Source: JANOAR01 sp031411235
GTDB lineage: Bacteria > Verrucomicrobiota > Verrucomicrobiia > Verrucomicrobiales > Verrucomicrobiaceae
Assembly: GCA_031411235.1 (NCBI GenBank)
Contig: JANOAR010000331.1
Coordinates: 1-50,319, forward strand
Direction: 5' to 3'
Length of the DNA: 50,319 bases
Part shown: in pieces, positions 6,808-15,316 of the stretch
How the letters are laid out: the number at the start of each line of letters is the position of its first letter
How positions within the stretch are numbered: the stretch's first letter is position 1
The notes under the pieces: generated by a model
What the model was told of the DNA's origin: nothing
What the model saw: only the letters and a program-made list of their open reading frames with translations
The model's database searches: none
Position numbers and translations under genes: made by a program

Positions 6808-9300
6808 ATGGAGACTCCATGTGATAGCTTTCACGCCTCACACCGCATGGATGACTCCGAACAGCCGCTGGAAAACCACACGCCTCACGTCGAGGAGCCG
6901 TTGTGGCATGACGATCCAAGCGATGCCGCTGTGACATTCATTGCCGAGGAAGAGTCCAACGAGCGGCCCGCCACCGTGGGGTCGGCGCGTGATGATATTC
7001 AGATCCCGGACTTCACCTTGATCAAGCGCATCGGCTCGGGTGCCTATGGCGAAGTGTGGCTCGCCCAGGGCATCACGGGCGCACTGCGAGCGATCAAGAT
7101 CGTTTGGCGCGAAGACTTCGAGCTGACCAAAACCTTTCACCGCGAGTTCCTCGGTATCCAGCAGTTCGAGCCCATCTCGCGCGGACATCCCGGACTCGTC
7201 CACATCCTGCATGTCGGCTGGAATGAGGCGAATGGCTTCTATTATTGCGTCATGGAATTGGGCGATGATGTGGAAGTGGGGCCGCACATTGAGGACACGT
7301 CCACCTACATACCGCGCACCCTCGGCTCCGACCTCAAACGCCATGGCCGCCTGGATCTGCACTTCTGCCAGGAGGCGGGTGCCTTCATCGCCGATGCGCT
7401 GCACTACATGCATGTGCGGGGACTGACGCACCGCGACATCAAGCCCTCCAACATCATCTACTGCGGCGGCGTGTGTAAGCTCGCCGACATCGGCCTCGTC
7501 GCCATGTCGGGCGAGCGCTCCTTCGTTGGCACCGAGGGCTTCGTCCCCCCAGAAGGCCCCGGCACGCCGCAGGCCGATATTTATAGCCTCGGCAAGGTGC
7601 TCTACGAGATGAGCAGCGGCAAAGACCGCATGGAATTCCCCGAAGTGCCCGACGAGATCGACCCGAGCGAGTGGCCCTTTTGGAACAACTTCAACCGCGT
7701 CATTCTGCGTGCCTGCGCCCCCGATCTCAATGAGCGCTGGGCCACGGGTGAAGCCTTCGCCGATGCCCTGCGTGCCGTCACTGACGCTCGCCCTGTGTCC
7801 CTCACCCAGCGCGTCACCAAGCTGTTGCGCCGTGTCGCCCTCTTTGGCATTGGCTCTTGCCTCATCGGAGGCGGCTGGACTTCCTATAAGCACCAAAAGG
7901 AATGGGCCTACACCCTGCCCGCCCCCGTAAAACCCGCGCCCCCGCTGCCAGAACAGCCGACTCCAGGCAAACCCTGGAAAAGCATGAGCGGCCCCTGGTT
8001 TTCATATCAAAAAGATCGCCATGTAGCCGACGCCCCCGTGGACTTCACTTGGTTCAATACCTTCCTCGAAGAAACCATGCGCCCCTTTGAAGGCGAAGTG
8101 GTCACCATGCCCATAGCGGGCAATAAAACCATCTCTGCAGTCGTCGTCTCCAAGCCAGACGCCGACGACTTCTGCGAATGGATCACTGCCCAAGAGCGCG
8201 CGGGCGGCAGCAACTTCCCCGATCAATTCGAGTACACCTGGCACGCCGTGAAGCCGCCACGGCCTCCCGGAGCCATGCCGCTGCGCAAAGGCTGGTCCGC
8301 CATCGTCTGCGAGATCACACGCTTTGGCTTCGGCAGAGTCGTCATCACTAGCACCCCCGCGCCCGCCGAGGTCTTCCAGGGCGATGAACTGCTAGGCCGC
8401 ACGCCACTGACGCTGCCCCGCGTGAGAGAGGGTAATTACGAGTTCAACATCCGCTACCCAGGCTACAAAACTGAGGTGGTGAATGGCACCATCAAAAAAG
8501 GGCAGTCACGCAATCACCCCCTCAAGCTCAAAAACATCAGTGCCGTCGTTTGGGGCAAGCCCTGGGAGAACACCCTGAAAATGAAGTTCATCCCCCTCGG
8601 CCAAGCCATGCTCGGCGTGTATGAGGTGCGTCGCCGCGACTACCTCGAATACGCCCGCGCTCGCAAGCTTCCCCCCATCCCTGAGCAGGAGTTGGAAAAA
8701 GCGACCGAACTCGACAACCCCATCACCCACGTCACTCGCGAAGACGCCCAAAATTTCTGCCAATGGCTCACGGATAAGGAGCAAGCCACCGAGATCATCG
8801 AGGGCAATCAGCATTATCGCCTGCCCTCGGATAACGAATGGAGCATGGCAGGCAACGTGCCTCGCGAGATCGGCTCCAGCCCCGCAGAACGCCATCTCCA
8901 CGTCGATGGCATCTACCCCTGGGGCTTCACCCTGCTGCCGCCCGAATCCGTCGCCAACCTTTTCGACAAAACCGCTGCCGCAGCCGAAAAAGGAGCCAAG
9001 GGCATCGAAAACTACGACGACCACCAAGCCAAAATCGCTGCTGTGGGCACCATGAAGCCCGACTGGTTGGGTCGCTACGACCTTTCTGGAAACGTCTGGG
9101 AATGGGTCGCCGATGACTACGGCGGCAGCGACGCTAGCACCGCAACACAAGGAACGGCCCGTGGCGGCAGTTGGCTCACCAAGGAACGGCAAGAAACCCT
9201 CACCAGTTTCAGAAAGCCAGTGCCCATCAACGCACGCCAGCAGGATGTCGGATTCCGCGTCATGCTCTCGGATGGGCGTCCCGCGCGCGAGGACGAATAA
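6808..9300 (+). CDS. Ser/Thr kinase fused to PEGA and FGE-sulfatase-like domains
   Basis: An 830-residue fusion. An acidic N-terminal stretch precedes a kinase domain (about 69-330) with GSGAYGEVWLA, Lys97 in RAIKIVW and HRDIKPSNI at 208-216. The metal motif is ADIG (226-229), with Ile in place of the usual Phe. A transmembrane helix lies at about 342-360 (RRVALFGIGSCLIGGGW), followed by a proline-rich linker. Residues about 410-510 look like a half or degenerate SUMF-type domain (DADDFCEWITAQER). Residues 511-575 are a PEGA domain (GRTPLTLPRVREGNYEF). Residues 590-825 are an FGE-sulfatase/SUMF1-like domain (YRLPSDNEWSMAG, YDLSGNVWEWVADDYGG, ARGGSW, QDVGFRV). The catalytic cysteines of true formylglycine enzymes are not visible near RGGSW, so this part probably binds ligand or protein rather than oxidising sulfatases. 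Confidence 0.85.
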   Translation: METPCDSFHASHRMDDSEQPLENHTPHVEEPLWHDDPSDAAVTFIAEEESNERPATVGSARDDIQIPDFTLIKRIGSGAYGEVWLAQGITGALRAIKIVWREDFELTKTFHREFLGIQQFEPISRGHPGLVHILHVGWNEANGFYYCVMELGDDVEVGPHIEDTSTYIPRTLGSDLKRHGRLDLHFCQEAGAFIADALHYMHVRGLTHRDIKPSNIIYCGGVCKLADIGLVAMSGERSFVGTEGFVPPEGPGTPQADIYSLGKVLYEMSSGKDRMEFPEVPDEIDPSEWPFWNNFNRVILRACAPDLNERWATGEAFADALRAVTDARPVSLTQRVTKLLRRVALFGIGSCLIGGGWTSYKHQKEWAYTLPAPVKPAPPLPEQPTPGKPWKSMSGPWFSYQKDRHVADAPVDFTWFNTFLEETMRPFEGEVVTMPIAGNKTISAVVVSKPDADDFCEWITAQERAGGSNFPDQFEYTWHAVKPPRPPGAMPLRKGWSAIVCEITRFGFGRVVITSTPAPAEVFQGDELLGRTPLTLPRVREGNYEFNIRYPGYKTEVVNGTIKKGQSRNHPLKLKNISAVVWGKPWENTLKMKFIPLGQAMLGVYEVRRRDYLEYARARKLPPIPEQELEKATELDNPITHVTREDAQNFCQWLTDKEQATEIIEGNQHYRLPSDNEWSMAGNVPREIGSSPAERHLHVDGIYPWGFTLLPPESVANLFDKTAAAAEKGAKGIENYDDHQAKIAAVGTMKPDWLGRYDLSGNVWEWVADDYGGSDASTATQGTARGGSWLTKERQETLTSFRKPVPINARQQDVGFRVMLSDGRPAREDE

Positions 9301-9309
9301 GTCTCTCAG

Positions 9310-9325
9310 ACAGCTATACAGCTGT
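9310..9325. other. Small perfect hairpin after the kinase fusion
   Basis: ACAGCT, a 4-base loop, then AGCTGT lie 10 bp after the stop codon. There is no T-run, so it is not a standard intrinsic terminator, but it may mark the 3' end of the kinase transcript. Confidence 0.35.
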
Positions 9326-9346
9326 GCCTCATGCTTTTGGGAAATG

Positions 9347-9412
9347 AGCGCCGCACTCTGGCGAGCGCCTACGGCGTGCGCACCGTAGCGGCGTTCGCCA
9401 GAACGCGGCGCT
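9347..9412. repeat. REP-like long imperfect palindrome
   Basis: A 66-bp imperfect inverted repeat fills the gap between the kinase fusion and purH. It begins AGCGCCGC and ends GCGGCGCT. The inner arms TCTGGCGA/TCGCCAGA also pair, with a few mismatches and a GC-rich loop around 9372-9384. A degenerate relative is seen at about 32173-32198. The structure is that of a REP/BIME-type extragenic palindrome and could also stabilise the upstream mRNA end. Confidence 0.6.
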
Positions 9413-9498
9413 GCTGAGCCCGAGAAAACCCCATTTCACCAATTGCACCACCCCCGATCCGCCCTTTACTCCGCGCCCTTCATTTTTCCCACCTCATC

Positions 9499-11037
9499 AT
9501 GGCTATCAAGCGCGCACTCCTCTCCGTCTCCGATAAAACAGGCATCCTCGACTTCGCTCGTGGGCTGGAGGCAGCAGGGGTGGAAATCCTCTCCACTGGC
9601 GGCACGGCCAAGCATCTGAAAGACAATGGCGTGAAGGTGAAGGATGTCTCCGACCACACTGACTTTCCCGAGTTATTCGATGGCCGCGTGAAAACCCTCC
9701 ACCCCAAGGTTCATGGCGGTCTGCTGCAACGTCGCGATAACGATGAAGACATCCGCGACGCAAAGAAGCACGAGATCCCCTGCATCGACCTCGTTGCGAT
9801 CAATTTGTATCCCTTTGAGCAGACCATCGCCAAGCCCGGCGTGAGCTTCGAGACTGCCATCGAAAACATCGACATCGGCGGCCCTTCCATGCTGCGCTCG
9901 GCAGCGAAAAACCATCGCTGGGTCACGGTCATCAGTGATCCCGCCGACTACCAGAGCGTGCTTGATGAGATCAAAGAACACGACGGCGACACCACCCTCG
10001 CCACCCGCGAGCGCTTCGCCTGCAAGGTCTTCCAGCGCACCTCGCAGTACGACACCGCCATCGCCGCCTACCTGAACAAAGAACAGACCACGCAGAAGAC
10101 CTTTAACATCTCCCTGCCGCTCTACGCTGAACTGCGCTACGGCGACAATCCCCACCAAGCCACAGCCCTCTACGGCAACTTTGGCGACTACTACAACAAG
10201 CTCCACGGCAAGGATCTCAGCTACACCAACGTGCTCGACATCCAAGCCGCCAGCGGCCTCGTCCTAGAGTTCCGCAGGCCGACCGTGGCTATTTTAAAAC
10301 ACACCAATCCCTGCGGCGTCGGCTGTGCCGATGAAGACCTTCGCGAGGCCTGGGACAAGGCCTTCGAGACCGATAAACAGGCTCCTTTCGGCGGCGTCAT
10401 CGTCACCAATCGCAGCATGTCACTCGGCTTGGCCAAAATCATCAGCGAGATATTTACCGACGTCATCATCGCGCCCGATTACGATGCCGACGCTCGCGCC
10501 CTGTTGCAGAAAAAGAAAAACCTGCGCCTCATCCAAATGCTCCCCGGTGTGCAGGAAGCCCTCGCCGAACCCATCATCCGCAGCGCCCCCGGCGGCATTA
10601 TGGTCATGGATGCCGACGTGCGCGCCCTCGGCATGGAAGATCTCGAATCCAAAGTTAAAACCAAGCGCCCACCGACCCGCGAAGAGATGGAAGCCATGCG
10701 CTTCGCCTGGCGCGTGGTGAAGCATGTGAAGAGCAACGCCATTGTCTTCGCTAGCCACGATCGTACGCTCGGCATTGGCGCAGGCCAGATGAGCCGCGTG
10801 GACTCCTGCCGCATCGCCATCTGGAAGGCCAGCGAGGCGGGGCTCTCGCTGAAGGACAGCGTCGTCGCCAGTGACGCCATGTTCCCATTCCCCGATGGCC
10901 TCATCGCCTGTGCCAATGCTGGAGCCACCGCTGCCATCCAGCCCGGCGGCAGCGTGAAGGATGGCGAAGTCATCGCCGCCGCCGACGAGCGCGATGTAGC
11001 CATGTGCTTCACCGGGCATCGCCACTTTTTGCACTAG
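9499..11037 (+). CDS. purH: Bifunctional AICAR formyltransferase / IMP cyclohydrolase
   Basis: A 512-residue protein, the usual size for PurH, which performs the last two steps of de novo IMP synthesis in the cytoplasm. The N-terminal IMP cyclohydrolase part (about 1-195) has LLSVSDKTGI, ILSTGGTAKHL and DGRVKTLHPKVHGGLL. The transformylase part follows, with LRYGDNPHQ, KHTNPCGVG, the region around AWRVVKHVKSNAIVFA and GAGQMSRVDS. The C-terminus ends CFTGHRHFLH, matching the conserved family ending (T-G-x-R-H-F-x-H). It stands apart from other purine genes. The ATG at 9499 begins MAIKRALLSVSDKTG as expected; no clear Shine-Dalgarno is present. Confidence 0.97.
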   Translation: MAIKRALLSVSDKTGILDFARGLEAAGVEILSTGGTAKHLKDNGVKVKDVSDHTDFPELFDGRVKTLHPKVHGGLLQRRDNDEDIRDAKKHEIPCIDLVAINLYPFEQTIAKPGVSFETAIENIDIGGPSMLRSAAKNHRWVTVISDPADYQSVLDEIKEHDGDTTLATRERFACKVFQRTSQYDTAIAAYLNKEQTTQKTFNISLPLYAELRYGDNPHQATALYGNFGDYYNKLHGKDLSYTNVLDIQAASGLVLEFRRPTVAILKHTNPCGVGCADEDLREAWDKAFETDKQAPFGGVIVTNRSMSLGLAKIISEIFTDVIIAPDYDADARALLQKKKNLRLIQMLPGVQEALAEPIIRSAPGGIMVMDADVRALGMEDLESKVKTKRPPTREEMEAMRFAWRVVKHVKSNAIVFASHDRTLGIGAGQMSRVDSCRIAIWKASEAGLSLKDSVVASDAMFPFPDGLIACANAGATAAIQPGGSVKDGEVIAAADERDVAMCFTGHRHFLH

Positions 11038-11164
11038 GCCTTACTTCATCATAAATCCCTCCGCCGACCTGAATTTCAGCGTTGCAAGGGCAAGTCCCAG
11101 AACTTATACACCCGGCCCTCCGCTCCCGGCGGGTCATACAGCAACACTTCAGCCTTCTAACTAT

Positions 11165-12148
11165 ATGGGTCGCCTCTTCAACAATGTCGTCGAAACCGTT
11201 GGCAACACGCCTCTGGTCAAACTCAATCGTGTGACCGCTGGCCTCGAAGCCACTGTTGCCTTGAAGTGCGAATTTTTTAATCCCCTCGGCAGCGTCAAAG
11301 ACCGCATTGGTGCCGCCATGATCGAAGACGCCGAGCAGCGTGGCATCATCAAAGACGGCACCGTCATCGTCGAGCCCACCAGTGGTAACACGGGTATCGC
11401 GCTCGCCTTTGTTTGCGCCGCCAAAGGCTACAAACTCATCCTCACCATGCCCGAAACCATGAGCATGGAGCGCCGCACTCTCCTCGCTCTCCTCGGTGCT
11501 GAACTCGTGCTCACCGAAGGCCCCAAAGGTATGAAAGGAGCCATCGCCAAAGCCGAAGAAATCGTCGCCTCCACGCCCGGAGCCTGGATGCCGCAGCAAT
11601 TTGAAAACCCTGCTAACCCTGCCATCCACAGCAAGACCACCGCCGAGGAACTCTGGAACGATACCGATGGAGCCATCGACATCCTCATCTCCGCCGTCGG
11701 CACAGGCGGCACCATCACCGGCATCTACGAAGCGCTGAAGCCCCGTAAGCCAAGCTTCCAAGCCATTGCCGTTGAGCCCGAAGCCTCGCCCGTCATCAAT
11801 CAAACCCTCGCCGGCGAACCCGTGCAGCCCGCTCCACACAAAATTCAAGGCACAGGCGCAGGCTTCGTCCCCAAGAATCTCCACCTCAAGGACAGCGCCG
11901 GAAACACCCAAATCACCGAGTGCCTCAAGGTCTCCAACGAAGACGCCTTCGCGATGGCTCGCCGCCTCGCCAAAGAAGAAGGCCTGCTTGTCGGCATCAG
12001 CACCGGAGCCAATGTTGTCGCCGCTTTGCGAGTCGCTGCCCGCCCTGAAAACAAGGGCAAGCTCATCGTCACCATCGGCTGCTCCACGGGTGAGCGCTAC
12101 CTCTCCACCGCCTTGGCTGATGAAGCCCGCGCCCTCGTCGGAGCCTAG
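11165..12148 (+). CDS. cysK: Cysteine synthase (O-acetylserine sulfhydrylase)
   Basis: A 327-residue PLP enzyme of fold type II that makes cysteine from O-acetylserine and sulfide. The PLP lysine is Lys45 in NPLGSVKDRIG. The phosphate/substrate loop is PTSGNTGIAL (71-80), and the glycine loop is SAVGTGGTITG. The C-terminal IGCSTGERYLS fits CysK. The length and the absence of a CBS domain favour CysK/CysM over cystathionine beta-synthase. The 127-bp upstream gap shows no riboswitch that I recognise. Confidence 0.93.
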   Translation: MGRLFNNVVETVGNTPLVKLNRVTAGLEATVALKCEFFNPLGSVKDRIGAAMIEDAEQRGIIKDGTVIVEPTSGNTGIALAFVCAAKGYKLILTMPETMSMERRTLLALLGAELVLTEGPKGMKGAIAKAEEIVASTPGAWMPQQFENPANPAIHSKTTAEELWNDTDGAIDILISAVGTGGTITGIYEALKPRKPSFQAIAVEPEASPVINQTLAGEPVQPAPHKIQGTGAGFVPKNLHLKDSAGNTQITECLKVSNEDAFAMARRLAKEEGLLVGISTGANVVAALRVAARPENKGKLIVTIGCSTGERYLSTALADEARALVGA

Positions 12149-12209
12149 TCTGGCCTTCTGTCGCCTCGTTTATTTGCTCCATTGATACTGCCTTCCCTTA
12201 CCCCCGCAC

Positions 12210-13238
12210 ATGGCCTCCACCAAACCTATTCAGCCCATCCAGCCCACCGACATCCCTGAGTCCCTTTTGCCCACCTCAGGCCTTGAATTGTTCCTCGAAG
12301 AGCACTTCAAAAAAATCCTCCTCGGTGTCGGTGCCGTGCTCCTTGGCACAGGCCTCTATGGCATCATTAGCCATCGCAACCATGTCGCGGCGGTTGCTTC
12401 TTCAGAAGCTGCTTCACAGGCCAAAAACAAAGATGACTGCGACCTCGTCATCAAAGACTTCCCAGGCACTGTGGCGGCAGGCAATGCCATGCTTTTCAAA
12501 GCCAAATTGCTTTGGGATGAGGGCAAAAAAGAGACAGCCGTGCAAGTGCTCAGAGAGTTCACCCTGCTCACAGACCACCCCTTTTATCTGAATGGTCTCA
12601 TCAGCCTCGCAACCAAGCTGGAAGCCAGCAACGACCTCAAAGGCGCTAAAGAAATCTACGGCAAAATCATCGCTGAAAATGGCACCTCAGACATTGCTGG
12701 CCTAGCCAAGCTCCGTCTCGCCGACGCCCTCTGGACTGAAGGCAAAGAGGACGAAGCCAAGAAGCAGTATGAGTCCTTTCCCCGCGATTACATCGGCTCA
12801 CCCTTCATTGAGCAAAACCGCGAGCGCCTCACTTGGCTTGGCTCCGGCCTGCCCACCAAAGAAGTCGATGGCCCTCCCGCCGCGCTCAAGGCCCCAGACG
12901 CCGCAGGTGGTGCTCCACAGATCAAGCTTGATGGCGGCCTCGGTGGCATAGGAGCCAACATGCCCTTTAGCATCGGCCAGAGCGCCCCCACAGCCAAGCC
13001 TACCATCAGCATCGAACCCACGCCCGCCGTCAATCCTCCCACCACTCCGGGCACACCGCCTAAAATCGAGATCAAGCCCACACCTGCCCCTGTGACGCCT
13101 GCCAACGCACCCGTAGGCCCTGCAACGAGCCCTCCAGTAGCCAAGCCCGCTGCGCAAGTCACGTCGCCGCCTGCCGCATCCGCGCCATTAGCTACGCCAC
13201 CCGCACCCGCGCCAGCCCCCACGACGCCGAAGCCATAA
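12210..13238 (+). CDS. YfgM-like anchored TPR protein with Pro/Ala-rich tail
   Basis: A 342-residue protein. After a short cytoplasmic N-terminus (EHFKKILLG) it has one transmembrane helix at about 35-53, then a helical repeat region (about 60-210) whose units, such as AMLFKAKLLWDEGKKETAV and AKLRLADALWTEGKEDEA, match the YfgM/TPR-like family associated with outer-membrane or Sec translocon functions. Residues about 225-342 are low-complexity and rich in Pro, Ala and Thr, likely disordered in the periplasm. It lies 61 bp after cysK and converges on aat. The function is inferred only by resemblance. Confidence 0.65.
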   Translation: MASTKPIQPIQPTDIPESLLPTSGLELFLEEHFKKILLGVGAVLLGTGLYGIISHRNHVAAVASSEAASQAKNKDDCDLVIKDFPGTVAAGNAMLFKAKLLWDEGKKETAVQVLREFTLLTDHPFYLNGLISLATKLEASNDLKGAKEIYGKIIAENGTSDIAGLAKLRLADALWTEGKEDEAKKQYESFPRDYIGSPFIEQNRERLTWLGSGLPTKEVDGPPAALKAPDAAGGAPQIKLDGGLGGIGANMPFSIGQSAPTAKPTISIEPTPAVNPPTTPGTPPKIEIKPTPAPVTPANAPVGPATSPPVAKPAAQVTSPPAASAPLATPPAPAPAPTTPKP

Positions 13239-13255
13239 CTAATCTTCGACAACGT

Positions 13256-13879
13256 TCACAGCCTTACCAAGGGCACGCGGTCAGTCGGCGTATCCATAAA
13301 CTTGGTGCGAATGCGGATCGCACGTTGCAGCATATCCAAGTAGTCGGGGCAGGGGATTTCGTGGCCGCCAAACAAGGCGAGATGCGGCGTCGTCCACTGT
13401 GTATCGTGCATGATGAAGCCGCGTTGTTTCAGCCGCTGCTGAAGGCTGACGAGGGCCACCTTGGAAGCTTGGGTTTCACGGCTGAACATGGACTCGCCAA
13501 AGAAAGCCCCACCGATAGCCACGCCGTAAACTCCGCCGACCAGTCGTCCCTCGCGCCAGACCTCAGCGCTGTGCGCGTAGCCCAGCGCGTGCAGGTTCTC
13601 ATAGCTGTCGATGATTTCGTCATTGATCCAAGTGTCCTCACGATCCGCACAGCCACGCATCACCGCGCCGAAGGCCGTATTCCACCGAACCTCGAAAGGA
13701 TGTGTGCGCAGGTAGCGCTCGAAGCGCGAGGGAATATGAAAATTCTGCACCGGGAGAATGCCTCGCAAGTCAGGCAGAAACCATCGAATCTCACCATTGG
13801 ACATGCCCATGGGGAAGTAGCCCTGGCAGTAGGCGGAAATAAGGAGTTGGGGGTCTAGGACAGGCACGGGCACAACCAT
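13256..13879 (-). CDS. aat: Leucyl/phenylalanyl-tRNA--protein transferase
   Basis: The protein is 207 residues from the chosen start. It attaches Leu or Phe to N-terminal Arg/Lys residues of proteins, marking them for ClpS/ClpAP degradation (N-end rule). Family motifs are all visible: LISAYCQGYFPMG, the WFLPDLRGILP region, AYxxLHALGYAHSVE-like text (YENLHALGYAHSAEVW), GGVYGVAIGGAFFGESMFS and SKVALVSLQQRL. A longer frame to 13996 would overlap the divergent coaD gene and adds no family sequence, so the ATG at 13877-13879 (MVVPVPVLDPQLL) is preferred. Confidence 0.93.
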   Translation of the reverse strand: MVVPVPVLDPQLLISAYCQGYFPMGMSNGEIRWFLPDLRGILPVQNFHIPSRFERYLRTHPFEVRWNTAFGAVMRGCADREDTWINDEIIDSYENLHALGYAHSAEVWREGRLVGGVYGVAIGGAFFGESMFSRETQASKVALVSLQQRLKQRGFIMHDTQWTTPHLALFGGHEIPCPDYLDMLQRAIRIRTKFMDTPTDRVPLVRL

Positions 13880-13945
13880 AACCAATGTGAAAAGGCTTTC
13901 CAGTGCGAGTGCAAGGGCTACACTCGCGGCCAACCTATTTTTACC

Positions 13946-14437
13946 ATGCGCAAGGCGATCTATCCCGGCAGTTTTGACCCCTTGACCAATGGTCATTTGG
14001 ATGTGCTAGAGCGTGCCGTTGGCTTGTTCGACGAGGTCGTCATCGCCGTGGCGCGAGATAGTACGAAAGCCAGTCTCTTCACCGTGGATGAGCGTGTCGC
14101 TATGATCCGTGCTGCGGTGAAAAATCCGCATGTGCGAGTGGTGTCATTCGAGGGCTTGCTGGTCAATTTTGCCCAACAAGAGCAAGCCGTGGCTCTCGTG
14201 CGCGGTTTGCGTGCGGTGTCCGATTTTGAATTTGAATTCCAGCTCGCTCTCATGAACCGCAAACTCTCGCCCACGCTAGAGACCGTGTTCTTGATGCCGC
14301 GCGAAGAGTTGACCTACATCAGCTCGCGCCTTGTCAAAGAAATCGCCCGCCTAGGCGGCAACATCGACCTCTTTGTCCCATCCAACGTCGCCACTGCCCT
14401 GCGTCAGCGACTCTCGAAGCCACCTTTGTCTCTCTAG
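13946..14437 (+). CDS. coaD: Phosphopantetheine adenylyltransferase
   Basis: A 163-residue enzyme, the normal CoaD size. It transfers AMP to 4'-phosphopantetheine in the penultimate step of coenzyme A synthesis. The nucleotidyltransferase motif is AIYPGSFDPLTNGHLDV. VRGLRAVSDFEFEFQLALMN and the C-terminal YISSRLVKEIARLGG are also diagnostic. It is divergent from aat with a 66-bp gap, and is followed 50 bp later by the YceD-like gene, with which it may be co-transcribed. Confidence 0.96.
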   Translation: MRKAIYPGSFDPLTNGHLDVLERAVGLFDEVVIAVARDSTKASLFTVDERVAMIRAAVKNPHVRVVSFEGLLVNFAQQEQAVALVRGLRAVSDFEFEFQLALMNRKLSPTLETVFLMPREELTYISSRLVKEIARLGGNIDLFVPSNVATALRQRLSKPPLSL

Positions 14438-14445
14438 TTTTTCCC

Positions 14446-14487
14446 TTCGATGCTGGACGTTCAGCGTTCGCTAGTTTCTTCTTCCTC
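14446..14487 (+). repeat. Weak heptamer-like leader before the YceD gene
   Basis: The 42 bp before the ATG at 14488 can be read as six 7-bp units, among them TTCGATG, TTCAGCG, TTCGCTA and CTTCCTC, the last touching the start codon. The match between units is looser than in the other runs, so this is a tentative member of the family. Confidence 0.4.
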
Positions 14488-14979
14488 ATGTCACTTCATC
14501 CCTTTAAAATCGACCTTCGCACCCTCACCGCAGAAGGTGTCAGCCTCGACGGCACCGAACCCGCCACGTTTTTCGCCCTTGATCCGAAGGACAATGTGCG
14601 AGCCATTTCGCCGCTCACCTATTCGCTGCAACTGCTGCGCGACGAAGATAAACTCATCCTCACAGGCGAGCTGAGTGCCGACTTCTCGCTCGACTGCGGG
14701 CGCTGTGCCGAGCCTTTTGATTTCGCCATGGAGATCCTCGACTACGAGGCCGAGTTGCCCATTGAAGGCGAAGGTATAATCATTGACTTGACGGAAGCAA
14801 TCAGGGACGACATACTCGTCGCCCTTCCGCCCTACCCTCGCTGCGAAGATGGCAACATCGAGCCGCGAGAATGTCCTGCCCACGGCAGGTTCGAAAGCGT
14901 GCCTGCCGCACCGCCTGACGAGCCCGCCACAAGCGATCCGGCAGTGTGGAATGTCCTCGATCAACTCAAGAACCGTTAA
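14488..14979 (+). CDS. YceD/DUF177 family protein
   Basis: A 163-residue protein with the DUF177 core: LILTGELSADFSLDCGRCAEPFDFAMEI, an acidic middle, then IIDLTEAIRDDILVALPPYPRCEDG. The paired cysteines (CGRC and, later, Cys in PRCED and PRECP) are typical and may bind metal. In many bacteria this gene precedes rpmF, as here (18 bp gap), and the family is linked to 23S rRNA accumulation or ribosome assembly. The pairing with rpmF strengthens the assignment. Confidence 0.85.
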   Translation: MSLHPFKIDLRTLTAEGVSLDGTEPATFFALDPKDNVRAISPLTYSLQLLRDEDKLILTGELSADFSLDCGRCAEPFDFAMEILDYEAELPIEGEGIIIDLTEAIRDDILVALPPYPRCEDGNIEPRECPAHGRFESVPAAPPDEPATSDPAVWNVLDQLKNR

Positions 14980-14997
14980 GACCTAGCATCCCCTACC

Positions 14998-15183
14998 ATG
15001 GCCAATCCGAAGCGCAGACAATCCAAGAGCCGTCAAAAGAAACGCCGTGGCGCAACGCGCTGGCGTGCTCCCGTCCTCAAATCATGCCCCGAGTGCGGCA
15101 CCACCGTTCCAGGCCACATCGCTTGCCCCGCCTGCGGCTACTACAATGGTCGCCAAGTGCTCAACGTAGCGGTTGCCGAGTAG
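14998..15183 (+). CDS. rpmF: 50S ribosomal protein L32
   Basis: A 61-residue basic protein. The N-terminus MANPKRRQSKSRQKKRR is characteristic of L32. The zinc-binding pairs are CPEC and CPAC, so this is the four-cysteine form. It forms an operon with the upstream YceD-like gene and ends before a strong terminator at 15220. The start ATG directly follows CATCCCCTACC without a Shine-Dalgarno sequence. Confidence 0.97.
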   Translation: MANPKRRQSKSRQKKRRGATRWRAPVLKSCPECGTTVPGHIACPACGYYNGRQVLNVAVAE

Positions 15184-15219
15184 GTTCCACTCATCTCTCA
15201 CGCGAGAGCCTAAGTTTAT

Positions 15220-15258
15220 AAAATCCCCGACTGGCTAGCCAGTCGGGGATTTTGTTTT
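15220..15258 (+). terminator. Intrinsic terminator after rpmF
   Basis: A perfect inverted repeat with 16-bp arms (ATCCCCGACTGGC in the 5' arm, flanked by A residues) and a 2-base centre is followed by TTTTGTTTT. The A-run before and T-run after make it potentially active in both directions, but the gene arrangement points to the yceD-rpmF transcript. Confidence 0.93.
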
Positions 15259-15316
15259 CCATTCAGGCTCGGCTTTCTTTTGCGCTGTGCCCCGCTAGGC
15301 ACCCTATTGTCGGACT

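Noticed and set aside
13880..13996. N-terminal extension of aat
   Set aside because: It would overlap the divergent coaD start and adds no sequence of the family.
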